NCBI RefSeq assembly: GCF_002161215.1
Contig: NZ_NFMB01000001.1
Span: forward strand, 186,001 to 250,000
Direction of reading: 5' to 3'
Source: Flavonifractor sp. An10
Lineage (GTDB): Bacteria; Bacillota; Clostridia; Oscillospirales; Oscillospiraceae
Length of the DNA: 64,000 bases
A program made the translations under genes and the position numbers. The notes beneath the pieces were generated by a model, which had not been told where the DNA came from, did no database searches, and worked only from the letters and a program-made list of their open reading frames with translations. This document shows, one piece after another, positions 42,908 to 50,561 of the stretch; position 1 is the stretch's first letter; every line of letters starts with the position of its first letter.

Positions 42908-43927
42908 ATGAAACGAGCCTTTGCTTCCATCCTGGCTTCGGCCATGATGCTTTTCGCACTGGCCGGCTGTTCCGGCGGAGGGGAAACCACTACAAATGAG
43001 ACGCAGGATCCCGCACCGGAGGGATCCAGTCAAGCCACGGAGCCGGTGACCATCTCGGTGGGGGTTCCCACCGCGCCGCCCGCTCTGCCGGTGCTGCACA
43101 TGATGGACGCCCAGCTGCTGGGGGAGAATGTCACCATCGACCTGAACGTGTGGAATGCCCCGGAGGAGTTGCTGGCCATGGTCCAGGGTGGGGAGCACGA
43201 CATGTACGCATTCCCCCTGACGGTGGTCTCCACGCTATATAACAAAGGGCTGGATGTACGGCTGATGAACGTGAACACCTGGGGCGTCACCTACTTCCTG
43301 ACCACCGATCCGGACTTTACCACCTGGAGTGATTTGGCGGGCAAGACGGTATACATCCCCTTGCAGTCCTCGCCTCCGGACGCCCTAACGCAGTACTTCC
43401 TGAACGAGGCCGGCCTGACGGTGGGGGAGGACGTGGAGGTGATCTACGCCAGCACCGCCGAGGTGGCAAGCCTCTTGGCCTCCGGCCAGGCGGAGTACGC
43501 CACGCTGATCGGGCCTCAAGTTACCTCCGCTATGAACCAGAACAGCGAGATCCGCCGGGCCCTGAGCTTTGAGGAGGAGTGGCAGCGGGTCACCGGCACC
43601 GACACCATGATCCCCAACGCAGGCTTCGGTACCACGCAGGCCTTTATTGACGAGAACCCGGATCTGGTGGCACAGTTCCAGGAGGCCTATGCCGAGAGCG
43701 TCCAATGGGTACTGGACAACCCCGCCGAGGCGGCTGCCCTGGCGGAGGAGTACCTGGATATGAATGCTGCCGTGGTGGAGGCAGCCATCCCTAACATGGG
43801 CCTCACTTTCAAGAGCGCTCAGGACGCCAGGGGAGAGCTGGATACCTTCTACCAGTTGCTCCATGACTTTGATCCCTCCATGATCGGCGGGGCGATGCCG
43901 GACGACGGACTGTACTATGAGGGCTAA
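42908..43927 (+). CDS. ABC importer substrate-binding lipoprotein (NMT1/SsuA-like)
   Basis: A 339-residue extracellular binding protein. The lipobox LAGC places the lipid-modified cysteine at residue 21, followed by a Ser/Thr/Glu-rich linker. The mature part follows the NMT1/TauT/SsuA fold: ISVGVPTAPPALPVLHMM, a GGEHDMYAFPLTVV loop, and DLAGKTVYIPLQ. Such proteins bind small anions, pyrimidines, sulfonates, thiamine precursors or metal complexes; the ligand cannot be told. The gene follows operator site B and overlaps the permease gene by 11 bp. Confidence 0.88.
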   Translation: MKRAFASILASAMMLFALAGCSGGGETTTNETQDPAPEGSSQATEPVTISVGVPTAPPALPVLHMMDAQLLGENVTIDLNVWNAPEELLAMVQGGEHDMYAFPLTVVSTLYNKGLDVRLMNVNTWGVTYFLTTDPDFTTWSDLAGKTVYIPLQSSPPDALTQYFLNEAGLTVGEDVEVIYASTAEVASLLASGQAEYATLIGPQVTSAMNQNSEIRRALSFEEEWQRVTGTDTMIPNAGFGTTQAFIDENPDLVAQFQEAYAESVQWVLDNPAEAAALAEEYLDMNAAVVEAAIPNMGLTFKSAQDARGELDTFYQLLHDFDPSMIGGAMPDDGLYYEG

Positions 43928-44666
43928 GGCGGGACTCTGGCTCCGCCGCGCCCTGGGGGTGGGCCTGCTGCTGGGCGCCTGGCAGCTGGCCTCCCTCCAC
44001 TTTCCGCCCCTGGTGGTGCCGCCCATCCCCCAGGTGGCGGCCACCCTTGTCCACCTGTTTCAGGAGCCGGATTTCTGGCCTACGGTGGGGACCACGCTCC
44101 TGCGGCTGGCGGCCGGCCTTGCCATCGGCATCGGCGCCGGCGGGGTCCTGGGCTTAATATTCGGGCTTTGCCCCAAGCTGGAGGATGTGGGGACGCCGAT
44201 GATCCATGTGCTTCAGTCGGTGCCCCCGGTGTGCTGGGTGGTGCTGGCCCTGGTGTGGTTTGGCTTCAACGGCCTGCCCTGTATTTTCATCGTGGCCACG
44301 GCTACCGTCCCCACGGTGGTCATCAATCTGAGCCACGGGGTGCGCAGCGTGGATCGGGAACTGCTGGAGATGGCCAAGCTCTATCGGTTTTCCCACTGGA
44401 AGACCCTGCGCCATGTGACCCTGCCCTCCATCCGGCCCTACTTCAACTCCGCCCTGGAAATCGTGATCGGGGGCGGATGGAAGCTGGCGGTGATGGGCGA
44501 GGTGCTCACCACCAACAGCGGCATCGGCGGGGCCATCACATCCGCCCGGCTCAATGTGCAGCCGGACGCCATCATCGCCTGGGCGTTCCTGCTGGTGGCC
44601 GGCTGTTTTCTCACCCAGAAACTGCTGCGCCTGCTGTGCTGCCGGAAGGGAGGAGCGGTATGCTGA
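43917..44666 (+). CDS. ABC importer permease
   Basis: A 249-residue membrane protein of the SsuC/TauC type with about six helices. The cytoplasmic loop EMAKLYRFSHWKTLRHVTLPSIRP is the EAA motif that docks to the ATPase. Its start overlaps the binding-protein gene and its end overlaps the ATPase gene, so the three are one operon and one transporter. Confidence 0.9.
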   Translation: MRAKAGLWLRRALGVGLLLGAWQLASLHFPPLVVPPIPQVAATLVHLFQEPDFWPTVGTTLLRLAAGLAIGIGAGGVLGLIFGLCPKLEDVGTPMIHVLQSVPPVCWVVLALVWFGFNGLPCIFIVATATVPTVVINLSHGVRSVDRELLEMAKLYRFSHWKTLRHVTLPSIRPYFNSALEIVIGGGWKLAVMGEVLTTNSGIGGAITSARLNVQPDAIIAWAFLLVAGCFLTQKLLRLLCCRKGGAVC

Positions 44667-45346
44667 AACTCACCGGGATCCAGAAGTCCTTTGACGGCCT
44701 TCCGGTCCTCTCTAACCTGTCCCTCACTCTGTCCCAAGGGGAGATCGTGGCACTCATCGGGCCCTCGGGCTGCGGGAAGACCACGCTACTGAACATCATC
44801 TCCGAACTGACCACCCCCGATGCCGGCACGGTGGAGGGGGCGGAGGGCAAGCTGAGCTATATGTTTCAGAACGCCCGGCTGCTGCCCTGGCGGACTGTGG
44901 AAGAAAACATCCGCCTGGTGCGGGAGGACGCCCCGGGGGAGGAGGTGCGTACCCTGATCGCCGCCGTGGGGCTGGAGGGCTTTGAACACTACTACCCCGG
45001 TCAGCTCTCCGGGGGCATGGCCCGCCGGTGCGCCCTGGCCCGGGCCTTCCACTTCGGAGGATCCCTCTTCCTGATGGACGAGCCCTTCCAGGGGCTGGAC
45101 TACGGCATCCGCATGGAGATGGTGGAGATGCTCCTGACCATGTGGCGTCGGGAAAAACCGGGGGTGCTCTTTGTCACTCACGAGATCGACGAGGCCCTCA
45201 CTGTGGCAACCCGTATTGCCGTGCTCACCCCCAGACCCACCACCATTCAAACCTGGTACACCCTCCCGGGGGCGGAGGGACGGGAGGCATCCGCACCGGA
45301 ACTGCTGGATCTCCGCCGGGAGATCATTCGGCAAATCACGGGATAG
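44660..45346 (+). CDS. ABC importer ATP-binding protein
   Basis: A 228-residue ATPase with Walker A GPSGCGKTT at about residues 34-42, a Q-loop in FQNARLLPW, signature QLSGGMARR, Walker B LFLMDEPFQGLD and switch His in VTHEIDEAL. This is the SsuB/TauB pattern. It energises uptake with the preceding permease and lipoprotein. GGGAGGAGCGGT precedes the ATG and the gene overlaps the permease gene by 7 bp. Confidence 0.92.
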   Translation: MLKLTGIQKSFDGLPVLSNLSLTLSQGEIVALIGPSGCGKTTLLNIISELTTPDAGTVEGAEGKLSYMFQNARLLPWRTVEENIRLVREDAPGEEVRTLIAAVGLEGFEHYYPGQLSGGMARRCALARAFHFGGSLFLMDEPFQGLDYGIRMEMVEMLLTMWRREKPGVLFVTHEIDEALTVATRIAVLTPRPTTIQTWYTLPGAEGREASAPELLDLRREIIRQITG

Positions 45347-45358
45347 CCCTGGTTTCCG

Positions 45359-45387
45359 TTGCACAGGCCGTCAAACCGGGGTATACT
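45359..45387 (+). promoter_or_regulatory. Promoter of the cupin genes
   Basis: TTGCAC (45359-45364) and TATACT (45382-45387) are 17 bp apart and 32 bp upstream of the first cupin start. Confidence 0.65.
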
Positions 45388-45418
45388 GAACATAGGACGT
45401 TACAAAGGAGGCAAGCCC

Positions 45419-45748
45419 ATGGAATTTCTCCGCAATCTGCCCACGGACGACCCCGCAGCCTTGGCGGGGCTTATTGACATTCGCCCGGCCCGGGTGGTGA
45501 GCATGGCCCTCACCCGCAGCGAACACTGCCAGATGACCCTGCTGGCCTTTGGCGACGGGGAGAGCGTCAGCGAGGAGCGGTACTTTGGCGACACCCTCTA
45601 CTATGTGCTGGAGGGGAGCATGCCCCTGCGCATGGAGAGCGGGGAGAGGACCCTGACCGCGGGCCAGTGCCTGGCGGTGCCCGCCGGGGTGTCCCACGCC
45701 GTCGGCGGCGGAGGATCCTTTAAGCTGCTGCAGATCACCCTGCAGTAG
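45419..45748 (+). CDS. Single-domain cupin protein 1
   Basis: A 109-residue cupin barrel. The first motif is weak (the metal-binding His residues of canonical cupins are mostly replaced), while GDTLYYVLEGSMPLR, AGQCLAVPAGVSHAV and a late F-K-L-L-Q strand are clear. Small cupins often bind metal or small ligands. AAAGGAGG precedes the ATG. A second cupin follows 25 bp downstream, suggesting a heteromer or duplicated function. Confidence 0.8.
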   Translation: MEFLRNLPTDDPAALAGLIDIRPARVVSMALTRSEHCQMTLLAFGDGESVSEERYFGDTLYYVLEGSMPLRMESGERTLTAGQCLAVPAGVSHAVGGGGSFKLLQITLQ

Positions 45749-45772
45749 GAACATGAACAGGAGGAAATCACG

Positions 45773-46108
45773 ATGGAAGAATTGATCAAAAACCTGCCCC
45801 ACGCCCAGCCCTTTGCCCTGAAAGAGCAGGTCCAGTATGAGGACGGGAAAGTGGTGAGCCTGACCATGGCCCAGAAGCCCGGCGTGGGCATGACCTTGTT
45901 CGCCTTTGACGCCGGGGAGGCCATCAGCACCCACGCCGCTCCCGGCGACGCCATGGCCACGATCCTGGAGGGAACTGCCCAAATCACCATTGACGGCGTC
46001 CCCCACACCCTGAACGGTGGAGAAGCCATCATCATGCCCGCGGGCATCCCCCATGCCGTTCAGGCCGTCACACGGTTCAAGATGTACCTGGTGGTAGTCA
46101 AGGCGTGA
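45773..46108 (+). CDS. Single-domain cupin protein 2
   Basis: A 111-residue cupin with FDAGEAISTHAAPGDAM (one conserved His), ATILEGTAQITIDGV, and GEAIIMPAGIPHAV (second His). Its metal-binding positions are better preserved than in its neighbour. Cupins of this length act as sensors, isomerases or small-molecule binders. ACAGGAGGAAATCACG precedes the ATG. The role in this locus is unknown. Confidence 0.8.
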   Translation: MEELIKNLPHAQPFALKEQVQYEDGKVVSLTMAQKPGVGMTLFAFDAGEAISTHAAPGDAMATILEGTAQITIDGVPHTLNGGEAIIMPAGIPHAVQAVTRFKMYLVVVKA

Positions 46109-46161
46109 CACCTGCCGGTGCGGGCATAGTATCACAGTAACGAAACGATCCCGGCACAAAT

Positions 46162-46205
46162 ACAGAGCCAGACAGCGGATTTCGCTGCCTGGCTCTGTTC
46201 ATTTT
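46162..46205 (+). terminator. Terminator after the cupins
   Basis: ACAGAGCCAG-A-CAGCG pairs with CGCTG-C-CTGGCTCTGT, followed by TCATTTT, between converging genes. Confidence 0.85.
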
Positions 46206-46232
46206 AGAATGGGATTTCAGAATGGGGAGAGG

Positions 46233-47963
46233 TCACAGCGCCCATTTGCCCGCCGCCGTCCGCTCAGTTACGAAACCCCGGTAGATGCCGTCCTGGGCGA
46301 TCAGCTCCTCATGGGTGCCCCGCTGGGCGATGCGGCCCTGGTCCAGCACCAGGATCTGGTCGGCGTTGCGAACGGTCTTCAGCCGGTGGGCGATCATCAG
46401 TACCGTTTTCTCACGGGTCAGGGCCTCCATGGCCCGCTGGAGCTGATCTTCGTTCTCCGGGTCCACATTGGCGGTGGCCTCGTCGAAAATCACGATGGGG
46501 GCGTCCTTCAAGAGACAACGGGCGATGGAGATCCGCTGTTTTTCTCCGCCAGAGAGCGTGGCCCCGCCCTCGCCGATCACCGTCTCATACCCCTCCGGCA
46601 GAGCAGAGATGAAGTCATGGCAGCAGGCTTTCTTTGCCGCTTCCACCACTTGGGCATGGGTGGCGTCCGGGCAGCCGAACTTGATGTTGTTCTCGATAGT
46701 ATCGTGGAAGAGGTACACTCGCTGGAACACCATGCTCACCTGGTCCATCAGGGACTCCAACGTGTACTCCCGCACATCCCGGCCGCCGATGGTGACCCGG
46801 CCGCCGTCCACATCCCAGAACCGGGCAATCAGGTTGCAGAGAGTCGTCTTGCCGGAGCCGGATGGCCCCACGATGGCAGTGGTAGTTTTATCCGGGATGG
46901 TGAGGGACACATCCTTCAGGATTGGCCGGCTGCCGTAAGAGAAATCCACATGGTCGAATACAATGTCGTGGGCTTCCGGGTGAAGTTGCGCACCATCCTG
47001 ATCCATCTCCGGGATTTCGTCCACCTGGTTGGCGTGGTCGATGGAACTGCCCACCAGCCGCAGGGCGGACACTCCGCTGCCCGCAGACTGAATCTGAGAG
47101 AAAATCATAAAGGAGATGATCACCGCCATCAGAGCGTTGGCCAGAGTCAGACCGCCATTCAGGTACAGCCACACGGCGGCAGCCAAAATCACCACACTGA
47201 ACAGGTGGAGGGCCATCTCCTGGGCCCAGATGTAGGGGGTGAACAGCTTTTCCACCGCCAGATTGTTCTCCCGGCTGTCCTCCAGGGCGTGACGGATCCG
47301 TTTGTCCCCCTTGCCGGTGAGGTTGAAGGACTTGATGACGCTCATGCCCTGGAGCTGCTCCAGCACCGCCTCCACCAGCCGGGCCTCATCCCGCTGGCGC
47401 TTGGGGGCGATCTTGGCGGACTTCCGCTCCATGCGGGAGAGGAGCAGCAGGTACGCCGCCATCCCGGCCAGGGCCAGCAGGCCGATGCGCCAGTCCCAGA
47501 ACAGCACGCACAGCAGCATGACGGCGGAGTTGATGAGCCCGCCCAGGATCGTGACCAGCACCATGGCCCCGGCGCTCTCCACCTCGTCCAGGACGGTGGT
47601 GGCGATGCCGGTGAGTTCCCCTAAACTCTGGTCATTGAAGTAGCCCATGGGGATGCGCTTGAGCTTGTCGCCCATGTGGAGGCGCTTGTTGGCCGCCATG
47701 AAATAACCGGCGTGGGTCTGCTGGAGCTGGCTGAACCGATTCATGATCGCCCGGCCCAGAATACTGACCAGCAGCAAAACCAGGGCCTCCCAGGCCGGGG
47801 CGGCAGAAGTGGAACCGTCCACCAGAGCCAGGACCACCACATAGATGGCTCCTATCTGGAACATGTGGAAGATGGCATAAAAGAACCCCAGTACCATAGA
47901 CTTGCGGATATTGCCCTGCTCTTCACCGGCAAAGCGCCAGATCTTTCTCAAAACCTCGATCAT
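46233..47963 (-). CDS. ABC half-transporter (TMD-NBD), pair 1, second subunit
   Basis: The start is placed at ATG 47963 (MIEVLRKIWRF) with AAAGGAGGG before it; its ATGA overlaps the stop of the upstream partner. It encodes 576 residues: six membrane helices over about 1-310, then an NBD with GPSGSGKTT, LSGGE, and IVIFDEATANVDPENE. Paired half-transporters with an exporter fold either export drugs or, as in YbtPQ and IrtAB, import siderophores. The TetR and metal-box-like context permits either reading. The substrate is unknown. Confidence 0.88.
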   Translation of the reverse strand: MIEVLRKIWRFAGEEQGNIRKSMVLGFFYAIFHMFQIGAIYVVVLALVDGSTSAAPAWEALVLLLVSILGRAIMNRFSQLQQTHAGYFMAANKRLHMGDKLKRIPMGYFNDQSLGELTGIATTVLDEVESAGAMVLVTILGGLINSAVMLLCVLFWDWRIGLLALAGMAAYLLLLSRMERKSAKIAPKRQRDEARLVEAVLEQLQGMSVIKSFNLTGKGDKRIRHALEDSRENNLAVEKLFTPYIWAQEMALHLFSVVILAAAVWLYLNGGLTLANALMAVIISFMIFSQIQSAGSGVSALRLVGSSIDHANQVDEIPEMDQDGAQLHPEAHDIVFDHVDFSYGSRPILKDVSLTIPDKTTTAIVGPSGSGKTTLCNLIARFWDVDGGRVTIGGRDVREYTLESLMDQVSMVFQRVYLFHDTIENNIKFGCPDATHAQVVEAAKKACCHDFISALPEGYETVIGEGGATLSGGEKQRISIARCLLKDAPIVIFDEATANVDPENEDQLQRAMEALTREKTVLMIAHRLKTVRNADQILVLDQGRIAQRGTHEELIAQDGIYRGFVTERTAAGKWAL

Positions 47964-49702
47964 GCCTGCTCTCCCTCCTTTACACCCATGTGAGCCTGCC
48001 ACATCTCACGATAGAGGGGGCAGGTTTCCAAAAGTTTCTCATGCTTGCCGTTGGCCTCGATGCGTCCGCCGTTCACCACCACGATCTGGTCCGCACCGGT
48101 GATGGTGCTCAGACGGTGGGCGATGACCAGTACCGTCTTGCCCGCCACTAACTGGCCCACTGCACGCTGGACCAGGGCCTCGTTTTCCGGGTCGATGTAT
48201 GCGGTGGCCTCGTCCAGCACCACGATGGGGGCGTCCTTCAGCATGGCCCGGGCGATAGCGATGCGCTGCCGCTCGCCGCCGGAGAGGTGGGCGCCGCCTC
48301 CGCCCACGATGGTATCATAGCCCTGTTCCAGGTTTCGGATGAAATCGTCGCACCCGGCGGCCTTTGCCACGGCCTCCACCTCTTGGTCGGCGGCATTGGG
48401 GCGGCCCATGCGGATGTTCTCCCGGACGCTCTCGTCAAAGAGGTAGTTGTCCTGGGACACGAAGGCCACCTGGTCGTAGAGCTGGGAGAGAGGGATTTTC
48501 TTCAAATCCTGTCCGCCCAGAGTGATGGCGCCGGCGGACACGTCCCAGAACCCGGCGATCAGCTTGGCGATGGTGGACTTGCCGGAGCCGGAGGGCCCTA
48601 CAAAGGCGGTCATGGTGCCGGCTGGGATGTTGAGGGACACATCGTGGAGGACCTCCTTGTCCGCGTGGTAGCCAAAGGATACATGGGAGAGCCAAATGTC
48701 CCGCCCCTGAAACTGCACCGGGGCATTCCCGTGGTCCTGTTCCTGGCCGTTCAAGATCTCGTCCACTGAACCCACGATAGTTCCCACCTTGGCCAGGCTG
48801 TCCACAAAGTCCATGGCGGACAGCAGCGGCCCGGCGATGCCCAGGGACAGCACGATGGTGGTGATGAAGGTCTCCACCGGCAGACTCCCGCCGGCATACA
48901 GGAGCCAGCCCACCGGCAAAATGGTGATCATGGTGGTGGGGGAGATGGCCTTGGACAGGGAGATGGGCAGCTGGCAGCTTTTCATCCAGTGGTAGAAGTA
49001 GGAGGCGTTGGCCTTTACGCTGTCGGAAAACCGGGCGTAGGACTGCTTCCCTTGGTTGAATGCCTTGATGACCTCGATGCCGCCGATGTACTCCACGATG
49101 GCGCTGTTCATAGCCTGGGTGGTCTTGACGGAGCCCTCGTACTGCTTGCCGTAGTTGGCCATTACCGCCATCATGAAGACCATGCCCACCGGGATGGACA
49201 CCAGGCTCAGCAGGGCCATCCTCCAGTCCAATACGAACAGGTAGATAAGGATGCACACCGGCCCCAGCACGTTGGCGGTCATCTCCGGCAGCAGATGCGC
49301 CAAGGGGCGCTCCATGCTCTCCACCTGGTCTACGATGACCTGCTTCATCTGGCCGCTGGAGGTGTCCAGAATGGTGCCCAGGGGCATCCTAGGGAGTTTT
49401 TCCAAGAGCCTCTCCCGGATGGATTTCAGAATAGAGAAGGTGGCCTTGTGGGAGATAGAAAGGGCGAGGGAGTATAGAGATGCCCGCAGCAGAAACCCCA
49501 CCAGAGCCACGGCGCACCAAACCAAGTAGAACGAAAATTCTTGATTGCCGGATAGTAGACCGAGAATGATCTGGGCGGCGGCAAAATAAGGGGCCATGCC
49601 GCACAGCACCCCAACCACAGCGGAGAGGATGGCCCGAATCAGGCTGCCATGCTGTGCCTCGCCCATTTCCCACAGCCGGAGCATGGGACTTTGTTGGTTC
49701 AT
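47960..49702 (-). CDS. ABC half-transporter (TMD-NBD), pair 1, first subunit
   Basis: A 580-residue half-transporter: transmembrane part to about residue 310, then NBD with GPSGSGKST, LSGGERQRIAIARAML and VLDEATAYIDPENE. It is first in the pair, and its stop overlaps the start of the second subunit (ATGA), as expected for a heterodimer. AAGGAGG precedes the ATG, and operator site C lies 20 bp further upstream. A TetR gene (49788-50411) with its own terminator precedes it. Confidence 0.9.
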   Translation of the reverse strand: MNQQSPMLRLWEMGEAQHGSLIRAILSAVVGVLCGMAPYFAAAQIILGLLSGNQEFSFYLVWCAVALVGFLLRASLYSLALSISHKATFSILKSIRERLLEKLPRMPLGTILDTSSGQMKQVIVDQVESMERPLAHLLPEMTANVLGPVCILIYLFVLDWRMALLSLVSIPVGMVFMMAVMANYGKQYEGSVKTTQAMNSAIVEYIGGIEVIKAFNQGKQSYARFSDSVKANASYFYHWMKSCQLPISLSKAISPTTMITILPVGWLLYAGGSLPVETFITTIVLSLGIAGPLLSAMDFVDSLAKVGTIVGSVDEILNGQEQDHGNAPVQFQGRDIWLSHVSFGYHADKEVLHDVSLNIPAGTMTAFVGPSGSGKSTIAKLIAGFWDVSAGAITLGGQDLKKIPLSQLYDQVAFVSQDNYLFDESVRENIRMGRPNAADQEVEAVAKAAGCDDFIRNLEQGYDTIVGGGGAHLSGGERQRIAIARAMLKDAPIVVLDEATAYIDPENEALVQRAVGQLVAGKTVLVIAHRLSTITGADQIVVVNGGRIEANGKHEKLLETCPLYREMWQAHMGVKEGEQA

Positions 49703-49721
49703 CTTGAATTCCTCCTTATTT

Positions 49722-49739
49722 GGTTAGTATTTGCTAACT
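49722..49739. promoter_or_regulatory. Palindromic operator, site C
   Basis: GGTTAGTATTTGCTAACT, 20 bp upstream of the first half-transporter gene of pair 1. Confidence 0.75.
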
Positions 49740-49751
49740 CATTATGAAATC

Positions 49752-49780
49752 AAAAGGCTGTACCCAGCAGGGGACAGCCT
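49752..49780 (-). terminator. Terminator of the first TetR gene
   Basis: On the minus strand AGGCTGT and ACAGCCT flank a GC-rich loop and are followed by TTTTG. It separates the TetR gene from the transporter genes, which must then start at a promoter near site C. Confidence 0.65.
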
Positions 49781-49787
49781 GCTTGAT

Positions 49788-50411
49788 TCAAGGCTGGGGA
49801 TCGAACACCGTGCTGAAGCCCGCCATATGGTAGTCGTTGAGCATCTTCACATAGCGGCGAGCTGCGGCGCCGTCCATGTTGTGGCGCACCACCTCGAACA
49901 TGCCGTTGAAATAGGCGGTGACGATGATGTGGATGAACTCCTCCGTCACTTGGCCGGACTTCACGCTCTCGCAGCCGATGATCTCCATGTACCGGTAGGT
50001 GTACTCCACCTCAATGTCCACCAGTTCGTCCAGGAAACAGGCAAACCGGGTGCCGTGGGCCCCGTCCAGCAGGAGGCGGAACACGTCGAAGTGGTCGTAG
50101 ATGTAGTCCAGCAGGTCCAGCTGATGGCGGGCGGTGTACTGCCCCATCTCCGCTTTCTGCGTCTCGCCATCCAGCTGGTGGAAGCTCTCCTGGATCTCCC
50201 GGAACATGGCCCGGAACTCGTCCACCACCGGTTCTACAATCGCCCGAAACAGACCCTCCTTGTCCCCAAAGCGGGTGTAGATGGACCCGGTGCTGGTGCC
50301 CGCCTCCTGGGCGATAGCCCGCAGGGAGGCGTCCAGAAAGCCTTTGGACAAAAACTCGTCCTTGGCGCACTCCAGCACCCGGTCATAGACGCCGGGCTTC
50401 TGCTTTGCCAT
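49788..50411 (-). CDS. TetR-family repressor 1
   Basis: The start is ATG 50411 (MAKQKPGVYDRVLECAKDEF) behind AAGAAGGTG, giving 207 residues. The N-terminal helix-turn-helix reads LRAIAQEAGTSTGSIYTRFGDKEGLF, the TetR signature. The C-terminal ligand domain is unrecognised. It lies directly upstream of ABC pair 1 and has a palindromic operator overlapping its own promoter start. It probably represses itself and perhaps the neighbouring transporters. Confidence 0.88.
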   Translation of the reverse strand: MAKQKPGVYDRVLECAKDEFLSKGFLDASLRAIAQEAGTSTGSIYTRFGDKEGLFRAIVEPVVDEFRAMFREIQESFHQLDGETQKAEMGQYTARHQLDLLDYIYDHFDVFRLLLDGAHGTRFACFLDELVDIEVEYTYRYMEIIGCESVKSGQVTEEFIHIIVTAYFNGMFEVVRHNMDGAAARRYVKMLNDYHMAGFSTVFDPQP

Positions 50412-50439
50412 ACTTTCACCTTCTTTGCAGCACATTCAA

Positions 50440-50461
50440 AACATTGTTTTATAACGATGTT
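50440..50461. promoter_or_regulatory. Putative TetR 1 operator
   Basis: AACATTG-N8-CGATGTT (one mismatch between arms) lies between the -10 box and the start codon of the TetR gene. It is unrelated in sequence to the GGTTAG sites. Confidence 0.6.
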
Positions 50462-50464
50462 ATG

Positions 50465-50493
50465 AATATAGCATACTGTATTCTCATTGTCAA
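50465..50493 (-). promoter_or_regulatory. Promoter of the first TetR gene
   Basis: On the minus strand TTGACA (50488-50493) and TATATT (50465-50470) are 17 bp apart. Confidence 0.75.
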
Positions 50494-50561
50494 GTCCTGT
50501 GCAGAAAAAGGGACGCAGTGCCGGAAAGGCCCTGCGTCCCAAACCTATGATGGATTTTCTG

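Noticed and set aside
46209-47624. A 471-codon frame antisense to ABC pair 1
   Set aside because: The minus strand has full Walker and signature motifs; the plus frame is a shadow.
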